64,000 nucleotides of DNA, taken from contig JBLHNB010000015.1 of the NCBI GenBank assembly GCA_047621305.1, forward strand, positions 7,582 through 71,581. The letters are read 5' to 3'. Positions 1-9,500 of the stretch are shown in pieces. The notes beneath the pieces were generated by a model that searched no databases, was not told the origin of the DNA, and saw only the letters and a list, made by a program, of their open reading frames with translations. The number at the start of each line of letters is the position of its first letter. The first letter of the stretch is position 1. Made by a program: the position numbers and the translations under genes. Origin of the DNA: Colwellia_A sp047621305 (GTDB lineage Bacteria > Pseudomonadota > Gammaproteobacteria > Enterobacterales > Alteromonadaceae).

Positions 1-2
1 TT

Positions 3-1130
3 AAACAACGCGGTAGTTTTAATTTAACTCACCCTGGTCATATAAAAAGCGAAAAAATAATACAAAATTTGCTCCGTAAAGGTGTAAAAACACTACTTAT
101 TGATACCAGTAAAACATTAACCAAGACTACAGAGATAATAAAAGAAAAAAGTGCTACTCAAAAGTACACAGATGATAACAATCGCCCTGTCATTTTATCC
201 GTCACCAAAGCCCTCAAATTATTTAATGAAGCAAAAAACATTCAAAAGAACGTTTTTGAAGATGCTTTGCTCGGTAAAGAGTTAAATTTAACCCCTGTTA
301 TTGAAGTTACCAATAAAACAATAGAAACAATTTTCAAAAATCCAGATGCCTTAGCTTGTGTTATTAATATTCGTAAAAAACATGAGTATCTATTAGAGCA
401 TTCTGTTTCAGTTTCAGTGCTAATGACAATTTTTGCACGTTTTTTAAATATCGATAAACAAATCATTCAACTACTTTCTGTTGGTGCGTTTTTACATGAT
501 ATTGGCAAAATAATGGTCCCAGATACTATTTTAAATAAGCCAGGGAAACTCACAGACAATGAATTTGAAATAATGAAGTCTCATGCAAATCACTCTATTG
601 ATATCATTAAACGTACGCCTGATATTGCTGAACTTAGTCTCGAAGTCGTGGCTCTACATCATGAAAAACTAGATGGCACAGGTTACCCTTTACAAATTAA
701 AGGAGAAAATATTACGCAATATGGCCGTATGATTACCATTTGCGATATCTTCGATGCCCTAACAGCCAACCGTTGCTATAAAGACGGCTACAGCCATGTA
801 AAATCATTTAATATATTAAGAAAGCTTGCCCAACAAAACCAGCTAGACACTTCATTGGTTGACCAATTTATTAAATGCATGGGTGTATACCCAGTGGGCT
901 CTTTAGTTGAGCTTAATTCTAATAAAATAGCGATAGTTGAGCGTAAAAATCAAGGTAACCCCACCAAGCCCAAAGTGAGAACATTTTACGACGCTCAAAA
1001 AAATCACTATGAGATGGCGAAAAATATCGACTTATCTGCCGAGGATGATTTTATTGTAAAAGGTGTTAGAGCCGATGATTTTGATTTGGATATGAACAAA
1101 ATCATCGAGTTTCTATTAATGGAAGGATAA
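3..1130 (+). CDS. HD-GYP domain protein with DUF3391 N-terminus (5' end outside window)
   Basis: Probable cyclic-di-GMP phosphodiesterase of the HD-GYP class, cytoplasmic. The frame is open from base 3, so the true start lies left of the window; the TTG at 69 is not a real start. The visible N-terminus (NLTHPGHIKSEK then LLRKGVKTLLIDTSKT) reads like the end of a DUF3391 domain, which commonly precedes HD-GYP. The HD motif HDIGK is at about 495-509 and the GYP motif HHEKLDGTGYP at about 657-689, both intact, so catalytic activity is likely. The C-terminal 80 or so residues are a less conserved tail. It faces the convergent chemoreceptor gene, which suggests a shared signalling neighbourhood, but no operon link is visible. 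Confidence 0.9.
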   Translation, partial: KQRGSFNLTHPGHIKSEKIIQNLLRKGVKTLLIDTSKTLTKTTEIIKEKSATQKYTDDNNRPVILSVTKALKLFNEAKNIQKNVFEDALLGKELNLTPVIEVTNKTIETIFKNPDALACVINIRKKHEYLLEHSVSVSVLMTIFARFLNIDKQIIQLLSVGAFLHDIGKIMVPDTILNKPGKLTDNEFEIMKSHANHSIDIIKRTPDIAELSLEVVALHHEKLDGTGYPLQIKGENITQYGRMITICDIFDALTANRCYKDGYSHVKSFNILRKLAQQNQLDTSLVDQFIKCMGVYPVGSLVELNSNKIAIVERKNQGNPTKPKVRTFYDAQKNHYEMAKNIDLSAEDDFIVKGVRADDFDLDMNKIIEFLLMEG

Positions 1131-1163
1131 CTATTTACTATAAATATGCAGTATAAATAATAT

Positions 1164-2780
1164 TTATACTTTAAATTTAGATGCTGTTTTTTGTAATTTC
1201 ACCGCATTAATATCGAGAGATTTAGCCACAGTACCAATTTCACCAATAGCAATCTGAGTTGAACCAAAACTACTATACATTTGCTCAATGTTATTAACCA
1301 CAGTTTCTGCAACAATAGATTGCTCTTCAGTCGCTGTAGCTATTTGACTATTCATCGAACTAATGTAACCGATTTGCTCTTTAATATTCGTTAATGAATG
1401 GTCAACTTCTAATGATATAGTTTCATTACTGTTTGCCTTCTCACGAGCTAACCCCATTGTTTTAACCGATTGGTCAGCTGCTGAAATAAGCTTATCAAGT
1501 AAACTGCGGATCTCTGTGGTCGATAAAGCCGTACGAGAAGCTAGATTTCGTACCTCATCAGCGACTACAGCAAAGCCTCGACCTTGTTCACCTGCCCGAG
1601 CCGCTTCTATTGCAGCATTTAATGCTAATAAGTTAGTTTGTTCCGCAATACCGTTAATAACATCAAGTATTTGATTCATATTTTGAGAATCTTTTGCGAG
1701 TTGATCAATAACATCTGACGCATTACCAATTTCTTGTGCTAGCTCTGCAGAAATCTGCAATGAACGTTGCACATTATTCATACCTTGGTTTACTTCTGAC
1801 TCACCTTCTCCTGCAGCATTTGCAGCTTCAGCAGCAGATTTTGCGATATCAGTAACACTAAACTGCATTTCCACCATAGATTGTTTGGTAATTTCGGCAA
1901 TTTCTGTTTGACTCTTCACATTGACATCAACATCTCGTACTTTTTCAGCTAATTGTTCAGCGCTTTGTGTTAGAGGAGGAACAATATCAACAATTTCCTT
2001 AACAGTACCCCTTAGTAGTTGCGTAAATGCGTTAAAATGATGTACTACGCTACCAAGCTCATCTTGACTAACCACTTTTATTTGATTGGTTAAATCGCCG
2101 TCACCTTCAGCTAATTCTTTTAATGAATCGTCAAGTGTCACTACAGAGCGACTAATTGAACGAGCAATGATAATGCTCAGCAAAGACATTAAGGCTAATA
2201 AGGAGATACTCAAAATGATACTTAAATCTCTGGAATCATTTGAATTGGAGACGGTTTCATTAACGAGTTGATTGAATAAATTTGACGCTTTTTCTTTATC
2301 TTTTTGTAATAAATCATTCATTTTTTCAAAAATATTACCTTTCTTTTCGATACTTGCTTGTGCCGATGCAAAGTCAACTTCTTCTTTGATGAAAGCAAGT
2401 GAGATGCTTTTCGCTATTTGATTATACTCTTCACCTGATGAACTCAATGAAGCTATATTCGAAAAGTTTTTATTTAATGAATCTATACGTTTAAAATTTT
2501 CAAGTAACTGACCAAAACGTTTTCCTGCTTGCTCGACTAAATCTTCATCACCAAATGAGACACTTTGCGTATAAACCTCATCGACCCTCTGCCAATTAGT
2601 CACATTTTCACTGGTTAAGTTAACAAGATGAATCGTGGTATTTTGAAGCGTCGTTAACAACACCTGATTCTTAGAAATAGCACTAATATTAATAACTAAA
2701 TTAACGACAAAGCTTAATATTGCGGTGGCTAAAATCGCTAATATTTTGTGAAAAATAGGTAATTTTCTAAAAAAATTCAT
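1164..2780 (-). CDS. methyl-accepting chemotaxis protein
   Basis: Transmembrane chemoreceptor that would signal to CheA/CheW. TM1 is at about residues 11-33 and a periplasmic helical sensor region at 34-185 has no recognised ligand fold. TM2 lies at about 186-207, HAMP at 208-260, and the cytoplasmic signalling coiled coil runs to residue 538. The conserved hairpin tip (GIAEQTNLLALNAAIEAARAGE) is intact near residue 380. The ATG at 2780 has an AGGT-type ribosome site just upstream. It lies downstream of a PstS-like binding protein and a porin on the same strand. A role in sensing a ligand bound by that protein is inference. The 243-bp gap before it is filled by a tandem repeat derived from the neighbouring gene. 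Confidence 0.93.
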   Translation of the reverse strand: MNFFRKLPIFHKILAILATAILSFVVNLVINISAISKNQVLLTTLQNTTIHLVNLTSENVTNWQRVDEVYTQSVSFGDEDLVEQAGKRFGQLLENFKRIDSLNKNFSNIASLSSSGEEYNQIAKSISLAFIKEEVDFASAQASIEKKGNIFEKMNDLLQKDKEKASNLFNQLVNETVSNSNDSRDLSIILSISLLALMSLLSIIIARSISRSVVTLDDSLKELAEGDGDLTNQIKVVSQDELGSVVHHFNAFTQLLRGTVKEIVDIVPPLTQSAEQLAEKVRDVDVNVKSQTEIAEITKQSMVEMQFSVTDIAKSAAEAANAAGEGESEVNQGMNNVQRSLQISAELAQEIGNASDVIDQLAKDSQNMNQILDVINGIAEQTNLLALNAAIEAARAGEQGRGFAVVADEVRNLASRTALSTTEIRSLLDKLISAADQSVKTMGLAREKANSNETISLEVDHSLTNIKEQIGYISSMNSQIATATEEQSIVAETVVNNIEQMYSSFGSTQIAIGEIGTVAKSLDINAVKLQKTASKFKV

Positions 2781-2789
2781 ATTTACCTC

Positions 2790-3071
2790 AATAATTGCTC
2801 GTTCACCAAAGCTTCCACTTCGAAACTTTCATCATTTGAATTAATAGCCCACTCAAGTTTGCCACTTCAGCACGCACTTCATTTGAATTCATAATCCCTA
2901 AGCTTCCACTTCAGTACTTATATAATGTGAATTAATAACCCACTAAAGTTTCCACTTTAGTACTTATGTCATGTGAATTAATAACTCACTAAAGCTTCCA
3001 CTTTAGTACTTATATCATGTGAATTAATAACTCACCAACGTTTTCACTTCTGAACTCACATCATTTGAATT
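2790..3071 (-). repeat. 46-bp tandem repeat array copied from the 3' end of the PstS-like gene
   Basis: Six head-to-tail copies of a roughly 46-bp unit. Copy 0 (3024-3069) is the last 15 codons plus stop of the adjacent gene. Copies 1 and 2 start at 2978 and 2932, exactly 46 bp apart, and still read in the gene's sense as NSHDISTKVEALVSY-stop and NSHDISTKVETLVGY-stop. Copies 3 to 5 (about 2888, 2841 and 2790) have 44-48 bp periods and carry indels and stops. Each boundary keeps a GAATTAATA-like core. Similarity falls with distance from the gene. The copies lie behind the gene's own stop codon, so they are not translated as part of it. Confidence 0.9.
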
Positions 3072-3446
3072 TATAAAACCAATAGCATTTGGATCATTCT
3101 TTATTGCATCAATAAGTTCTGCTGCACTTCCAAGCTCTGTAGCAGGCTTACCTTTACCGGTAAAAGCTAATTTTGACCAGTAAGATTTGAACTGACTATT
3201 CGACTTTTTAAGTGCTTTACTTCTAAAGTACTCGGTATCTTCTTGACTACTTTTTAAGCTATAGACTTTTACTTTATTACCATTTGGGAATGCTTTTGAT
3301 TTACCCAAATATATATTTTTAATTAACTGATCATCGATAACATCATTGTTAGCTGAATTAACAATCACAATAACCTCAGCTGCGCAAAAATTACTAAAAC
3401 AAATTGCGGCGATAACTAATATTTTCTTTAAATTTTTCATATTCAA
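3024..3446 (-). CDS. small PstS-like periplasmic substrate-binding protein
   Basis: Secreted 140-residue protein of the short phosphate-ABC-transporter substrate-binding type (PBP-like), much smaller than full PstS (about 320 residues). A signal peptide covers residues 1-22, with likely cleavage at CAA|EV. The pattern IYLGKSKAFPNG and the C-terminal AIGFINSNDV are characteristic of this family. No ABC permease or ATPase lies nearby, so uptake through a classical transporter is not supported. It begins 4 bp after the porin gene, so the two are surely cotranscribed, and the chemoreceptor follows. A ligand-delivery or sensing role is inference. The last 15 codons are the template of the tandem repeat downstream. 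Confidence 0.85.
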   Translation of the reverse strand: MNMKNLKKILVIAAICFSNFCAAEVIVIVNSANNDVIDDQLIKNIYLGKSKAFPNGNKVKVYSLKSSQEDTEYFRSKALKKSNSQFKSYWSKLAFTGKGKPATELGSAAELIDAIKNDPNAIGFINSNDVSSEVKTLVSY

Positions 3447-3450
3447 TCTC

Positions 3451-4533
3451 CTAAAATACTAAGTCAATGCCAAAAGTTAATGATTCACTGTCACCTGCAA
3501 CGGCAAAATCAAATGAATTATCTTTTACCTTATCAAATTGTACTTTAAATGCGGCAGAGTCATGAAAATCCCAACGTAGACCTACCGCTGTGGTATTATG
3601 CTCTTCTCCTCCAGTACCTTCTGACTCAAATTCTGAATAGGCAATGAAAGGCGTTAATGTCTTATAGCGATAACCTAAAGTCAGCATTTTAGTATCGAAG
3701 GTTCCGTCTAATTCTAATCGACTCGCTTCACTTAAAATAAACCAATTTCCAAAATCTGCATTCACAGCTAAACCATAAAACTTACCGTCACGCTGATCTT
3801 CACCATTCCAAAGCGTTCTTTCATCATTAATATATCGTTCATTGGTATATTGCATATGAGTCAAACGAACTTCAAGCCAATCATTACTCAGGTTAATAAC
3901 ACCGCCAATAATATCTTTCCATATTTCTCTGGTCTTTGCCCTAAAGAAGAAGTCACCTAATAATTTATTTTCTGTATCATCTTCATTACCTGAATATATA
4001 TTGGTCCTAACCGACCAGTTTCCAACATCGGTTGTATATTGTGCATTGATACCATTATAATTAAATATTTGCCATGTATAATTATCTGCCGGTGCCCGCA
4101 TCCAAACATAGGCATAACCAACATCGTAAAAATCAGAATAATAAAAAAGTGGTAAGCGTTTTTTACCTGCTTGAATTGTCCAGTTTTCATTAATATCATA
4201 AGAAACATAGGCCCATTCAAAGACTGGATCATAGTCATTTGCGCCACGACCAACCACCTGGGTGATAGCGCTTAAACCATTACCTAGATCGGCGCTAACC
4301 TGAATACCGAATAAACTTTCCGGTTTAAAACTCCATTCTTCCTCATACGCTGAAACAATAGGATAATCAGCAAGAAATGTCGGTGGCACGCCAAATTGCG
4401 GAGCTCCGTCACCATTTAGTACTTTACCAGCATTAATACTAGCAAAACCAGACAAGTTAACTTCTGCTTGCATTGGTATAGATACCAAACACAACAAAGT
4501 TACCAATGCTTTAACAAATATAGAAAATTTCAT
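3451..4533 (-). CDS. outer-membrane porin
   Basis: Gram-negative porin-type beta-barrel. A signal peptide ends near MQA|EVNLSGF, many alternating amphipathic strands follow, and the chain ends in LVF with the terminal phenylalanine typical of BAM substrates. The start is set at the ATG at 4533 because GAGAG lies about 9 bases upstream and the signal peptide then begins MKFSIF. An in-frame ATG at 4551 would add six residues but has no ribosome site. Substrate is unknown; the conserved partner is the small binding protein 4 bp downstream. A 16-bp perfect palindrome sits about 130 bp upstream and may be an operator. Confidence 0.85.
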   Translation of the reverse strand: MKFSIFVKALVTLLCLVSIPMQAEVNLSGFASINAGKVLNGDGAPQFGVPPTFLADYPIVSAYEEEWSFKPESLFGIQVSADLGNGLSAITQVVGRGANDYDPVFEWAYVSYDINENWTIQAGKKRLPLFYYSDFYDVGYAYVWMRAPADNYTWQIFNYNGINAQYTTDVGNWSVRTNIYSGNEDDTENKLLGDFFFRAKTREIWKDIIGGVINLSNDWLEVRLTHMQYTNERYINDERTLWNGEDQRDGKFYGLAVNADFGNWFILSEASRLELDGTFDTKMLTLGYRYKTLTPFIAYSEFESEGTGGEEHNTTAVGLRWDFHDSAAFKVQFDKVKDNSFDFAVAGDSESLTFGIDLVF

Positions 4534-4661
4534 AACAAGTACTCTCTTCATTTTAAGATAAAATTTATTTTTAATAGCAGCTAATTACCCAATGGAATAA
4601 TGCTCTAACCACTGAGTGTGAGGTGATTCAATTTGATAAGATCTCTTTAGCTGCCCTATTA

Positions 4662-4677
4662 TAGCACTATAGTGCTA
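4662..4677. promoter_or_regulatory. 16-bp perfect palindrome upstream of the porin gene
   Basis: TAGCACTATAGTGCTA is a perfect dyad about 130 bp upstream of the porin start. Its length and position suit a dimeric regulator, but no matching family is recognised and no promoter was assigned next to it. Confidence 0.4.
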
Positions 4678-4902
4678 AGGCTCTACAAGTAACAACTCTA
4701 TACAAAAGGGTAATTGAATAAATTAGTATTATGTTTTAAAGAGTTAAGTCTATAGTTACAATAAAATCAAGGTGGTTGATTATTTAAAATATAGAGAATG
4801 GGTGTGTATTTTATATAATGTACAGTAGTAGTAAAAAAACCAATAAAATCAGATATATAAAACTTTTTAGTAACATCTAAGCGAGCACAGACTTAACAGT
4901 AA

Positions 4903-4943
4903 AATCTGCTTTCTCTCATATATCTATCGATAGAAAGCAGATT
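4903..4943 (-). terminator. stem-loop after the M28 peptidase gene
   Basis: A 12-bp perfect stem (AATCTGCTTTCT at 4903-4914 pairing with 4932-4943) with a 17-base loop. On the minus strand the stem is followed by TTTT. It begins 20 bases after the peptidase stop, so it is a likely intrinsic terminator, although the U tract is short. Confidence 0.55.
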
Positions 4944-4963
4944 CACTAGAAAGCACCTAATAT

Positions 4964-6373
4964 TTACTTTCTAAAATCAATACCTGACTGTGCAGAAAAA
5001 TACGCAAATAAAGTATAAACGGCGGTATTTTGTTTTATATCGTCCTTGTTAACTTTGTCTAAAGTGTCATTCTCGGTATGGTGATAATCAAAATACGCCA
5101 GCGCGTCAGGCGAAAAATCCATACTCGGCATACCTGCATTACTCAATAGACTCATATCTGATTGCGCTTTTGCATTGTTATCCAACGATAATTCGACATC
5201 AAGCGGCTGTAAATAGTGGCTAAGTTCTTTTATTGCAGGAAGAGCAGCAGAACCAACACCTGAAGTCATTTTATAAATTTTACCTGTACCATAATCCCAC
5301 TCAGCACCGATAATATGATTTTTCATATTATCTTTATGAAGATTCATATACTCCTTCGCACCTAATAAACCAACCTCTTCTGCCGCAAATAAAATCACGC
5401 GGATGGTACGCTTTGGCTTGTTCGGTAGTTGCTTAATATGATGTGCTGCAGCTAACATAATACCTATACCTAGCCCGTCATCCAACGCACCGGTACCAAC
5501 GTCCCAACTGTCTAGGTGAGCACCAATAGAGATAATTTCATCAGGAAATTCACTGCCGGTAATTTCACCAATAACATTAGCTGATTTAACGATAACTTCA
5601 GGGTCTGAATGTGCAATTAACTTTAAAAAGAAGCTTACATCGCCACCTCGATTTAATTGATTGATCAACATATCCGCATCGGGGTTAGAAATACTCGCCG
5701 CTGGGATCTTCGTTATCCCCTCTTGGTAACGCATAATGCCCGTATGAGCCGTACGATTATTATCAGTCCCTACTGAACGAATGATCAATGCTGACGCGCC
5801 TTTTTGTGCCGCAACCGCAGCACCACCAACACGTGCACCTACCGCTGGCCCATAACCTTTACCGTCAATATGACGCTCCATACGATAAGAGATAAAAGCT
5901 ATTTTCCCATGTAAACTATTATCAGCAGCTGCTTTTAGGTCATCAAAGCTTTGGAAATGTGCAATGTTTGCAGTAAGTCCTGAATTTTCAGTTGATATAC
6001 TACCACCAAGCGCAATAGCTGAAATTTGTTGTGGATAAGGTGAAATTATATTGGCTTGCACTTCTCCTCGTTGCCAAAAAGTGCCTTTTACTTCTTCTGT
6101 CCAAACTTTATCAAACCCTAGTTCATGCATTTTAGCGACTGCCCACTTTATCGCTTTTTTATCACCTTCAGAGCCCATCAAGCGATGACCAACTTCTGTT
6201 GTTAATGATTCAACCAGCTGGTAGGAAAGCTCAGAATTCATCGCCGTGCTTTTTAATGACAACATTTGCTTCTTTTCATCATTATTTAATATATCAGCAG
6301 ATACATTAAATACGAATATGGCAGTCATTACGGTTAAGTATTTAATCGTTTTAAAAATTAGTTTTCCAGTCAT
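4964..6373 (-). CDS. secreted M28-family zinc metallopeptidase with PA-type insert
   Basis: Exported aminopeptidase-like enzyme of family M28 that should remove N-terminal residues or dipeptides from peptides in the periplasm or outside. The signal peptide runs to about residue 26 (FNVSA|DI). A PA-like insertion occupies roughly residues 110-260. The di-zinc centre is readable in order: HLDSWD (His, Asp), ALDDG (bridging Asp), AEE (catalytic and ligand Glu), an Asp in EWDYGTG, and the final His in YFDYHHTEND. All ligands appear present, so it should be active. Length 469 is normal for this subgroup. It stands alone, with a stem-loop after it and the RND operon upstream on the same strand behind another terminator. 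Confidence 0.9.
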   Translation of the reverse strand: MTGKLIFKTIKYLTVMTAIFVFNVSADILNNDEKKQMLSLKSTAMNSELSYQLVESLTTEVGHRLMGSEGDKKAIKWAVAKMHELGFDKVWTEEVKGTFWQRGEVQANIISPYPQQISAIALGGSISTENSGLTANIAHFQSFDDLKAAADNSLHGKIAFISYRMERHIDGKGYGPAVGARVGGAAVAAQKGASALIIRSVGTDNNRTAHTGIMRYQEGITKIPAASISNPDADMLINQLNRGGDVSFFLKLIAHSDPEVIVKSANVIGEITGSEFPDEIISIGAHLDSWDVGTGALDDGLGIGIMLAAAHHIKQLPNKPKRTIRVILFAAEEVGLLGAKEYMNLHKDNMKNHIIGAEWDYGTGKIYKMTSGVGSAALPAIKELSHYLQPLDVELSLDNNAKAQSDMSLLSNAGMPSMDFSPDALAYFDYHHTENDTLDKVNKDDIKQNTAVYTLFAYFSAQSGIDFRK

Positions 6374-6491
6374 GTAGATCCCTCAAGATTATATTGATGC
6401 TAAATTAAAAAATAGCGTCAGATGGTATGTTTATCGATAATTATCATCCTACTATACCCATCACGGTAGCGTATCAGAATGTATATCGCTA

Positions 6492-6532
6492 AATATAAAA
6501 ATGTCAGAGCCTACCGTTTGTAAACTCTGACA
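6492..6532 (-). terminator. intrinsic terminator of the RND efflux operon
   Basis: TGTCAGAG (6502-6509) pairs with CTCTGACA (6525-6532) around a 15-base loop. On the minus strand the stem runs directly into TTTTTATATTT. It lies 40 bases after the stop of the RND pump gene and before the peptidase gene. Confidence 0.7.
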
Positions 6533-6571
6533 TAGAGAGTTAAATAGTATTTAAATCTCATTCTTTAGCGA

Positions 6572-9500
6572 TTATGCTGCATTAATTATCGAAGGTACTT
6601 CAGCATCATTTTTCAATTGAGCCTCAGCCATTTTTTTCTCTTTTTTATTATCCCGCAACGCTAACATACAAGGTGTTAAGATTAAGGTTAATATCGTTGC
6701 GAAGGTTAATCCACCAGCAATAGCGGTGGCCAGTTGTGTCCACCATTGTGTTGATGGCGCGCCAAATACAGCAGTGCGTTCAAAAAAATCTAGATTTAAC
6801 TGCAACACCATAGGTAACAAGCCAAGAATAGTGGTAATTGTTGTTAACATTACCGGTCGTAGCCGTTGAGCGCCGGTTCTTAGAATGGCATCAATAACCG
6901 CATAGCCTTCTTTACGTAAGACATTATAGGTATCAATCAAAACAATATTATTATTAACAACTATACCTGCTAGAGAGATAACACCAATCCCTCCCATTAC
7001 AATACCAAAGGGTTTTTGTAACAAAAACAAGGCGAGGAAAACACCAACCGTAGAGAAAATAACAGCACTTAAAATTAATAACGCCTGATAGAAGCTATTA
7101 AATTGTGTTACCAAAATAATAGCCATAACAAACAAAGCAATACCAAAGGCTTTCACTAAAAAGTCTTCTGACTCTTGTTGATCTTCACTTTGACCTTTAA
7201 CGTTAATTTCAACACTTGGATGTATGCCAAGTTCAGGAAACTGCTCTTTTAACTTAGGTAATACTTTTAAGAGTTGTGCTCCAGGAATTAAATTCGCCTC
7301 AATAGTTACTACACGCTTACTATCAATACGATGGATTGTATCAACTTTAGGTGCCGCTTTACGTTCAACAAAACTGCTCACGGGAACTAAGCCATTTACC
7401 GTTTTAACTCGCAACGTGTCCAAGCGACCAATATTACGTTTATCTTCTGGGAAACGTACTCGAATATCTAATTCATCATCAACGTCATCAGGTCGATATT
7501 CACCTAGTTTTAAACCATTAGTGACCATTTGTACTGTGGTGCCAACTAAAGCCGCATCAGCACCATAGGTTGCCGCTAGGCTTCTATCAATTTTTAATTG
7601 CCATTCTATTCCAGGCTTAGAACCTGAGTCTTCAATGTCAGTAAACTGTCCATCCGCAACCAAAGCATTACGAATAATGTGTACTGACTCTTGTAATTTT
7701 TCAGGAAAGCGTGAACTCAACTCAAGGCGAAGATCTTTGCCGTTTTGAGGGCCATCTTCATTTTTTCTTACTTCAATTTCTACACCGGCCAAATCGTCTG
7801 TACGGGTATGAATTTCCGCAATAATCTCATCAGCTGGACGTCTGAATTTCCAGTTAATAAAGTTCACTTGAAAAGTACCAATTTGATCGTTACCGCCAGT
7901 TCGCGTATATAGCGTTTCAATTTCATCTAAATCTAGAATACTAGCTTCAATATCGAACATGATGGCATCTTTTTCTTTTATCGATAAATCGCCATGCGAG
8001 CGCACTACCATAGTAGCGCTATTAGGTTCCATTTCAGGAAAGAAAATCACGCCAAGTCCTGACGCACCATATAACCACACCACAAAAATCGACATCAAGA
8101 TCGTACCTGATAAGATTTTCCAAGGATGATTAATCGCTTTAGTTAATAGACGAATATATTTACCGGTAAAACCACTAAGCTCCGCTAAATTACCATTTTC
8201 AGAAATTTCAGCCTGTTTTTTGTCATGTTTAGTTAATGGGCGTATTTTACCAAAAATAGTCCCAAGTGTCGGTACAAATATCAAAGCCATTGCTAAAGAT
8301 GCAGTTAACACCGCAATCAAGGTGATCGGTAGATACTTCATAAATTCGCCCATCATACCTGGCCAAAACATTAATGGTGCAAATGCCGCTAATGTGGTTG
8401 CCGTTGATGCGATAATAGGCCATGCCATTCTGCGCGCCGCCAAGCCATAAGCCACTTTTCTTGATTGGCCTTCATTCATTTGTCTATCGGCAAATTCAGT
8501 GACCACAATGGCGCCATCAACCAGCATACCAACAGCCATGATCAAACCAAAAAGTACCACAATGTTAACGGTGTAACCGGCAATGGCTAACACCAAAATC
8601 CCGGTTAAAAATGCACCTGGAATAGCCAAACCAACCAACATGGCTGTACGAGAACCTAATGCAGCGATAATCACGATAACCACTAATAATACCGCTGAAA
8701 AAACACTATTTTGTAAATCAGTTAACATGTCTTGAATTTCTACTGATTGATCGCCAATATAATCAACGACAACTTGATTGGGCCACTTTTCCCTTTCTGT
8801 CTCGATCAGTGCTTTGACTTTATCAACCGTTATAATAACGTTTTCACCAGAACGTTTTTTTATTTCTAGCGATACCGAGCGCTCACCATTTAAACGTGCA
8901 AAGGAGGTCGGGTCTTTATACGAACGTCTTACTGTTGAAACATCTTCAAAGGTAATAACTTTATCGCCATCGGCTTTAATAGGAAGTTCTAATAAATCTT
9001 GTACCGTTTCAAAAACTGAAGGGACTTTAATGGCAAAACGCCCTTTACCAGTATCCATGGTACCTGCTGGTACTAAACGGTTATTACGTTCAACAAGGTT
9101 ATATATATCCCCTTGATCAAGGCCATAACTTTCCATTAATAATGGATCAACAATGATTTCAACCATGTCTTCACGGTCGCCACCAATATCCACTTCAAGT
9201 ACTTCCTGCATACCTTCAATTTTATCTTGCAGATCACGGGCTAACGTTAATAAGCCACGTTCTGTGACTGCTCCAGATAAAATCACCGTGATGGCAGGGA
9301 CTTGATTCGCCATGGTCACTTCATGAACTTCAGGTTCTTCAGACTCCGAAGGCAACTTAGCCTTAGCTAACGTCACTTTATCGCGAACATCTGCCAAAGC
9401 TTCTTTGGGATCTAACCCCGCGATAAATTCTATAGTTATCGAGGCGTGCCCTTCACTGGCATTCGCGCTCATTTCTTTAATACCAGCAATAGATTTTAGT

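Larger units (their letters stand above)
4534..4963. other. intergenic region between porin and M28 peptidase
   Basis: About 430 bases without a convincing gene. It holds the upstream region of the porin gene with a 16-bp palindrome (4662-4677), and a stem-loop at 4903-4943 that fits termination of the peptidase gene. The rest is AT-rich and shows no further structure by eye. Confidence 0.6.

Noticed and set aside
69..71. TTG as start of the HD-GYP gene
   Set aside because: The frame is open to base 3 and the upstream residues belong to a DUF3391-like domain, so the gene starts outside the window.
2790..3071. Possible CRISPR array
   Set aside because: Regular 46-bp spacing, but units are contiguous without spacers and derive from a gene's end; no cas genes nearby.
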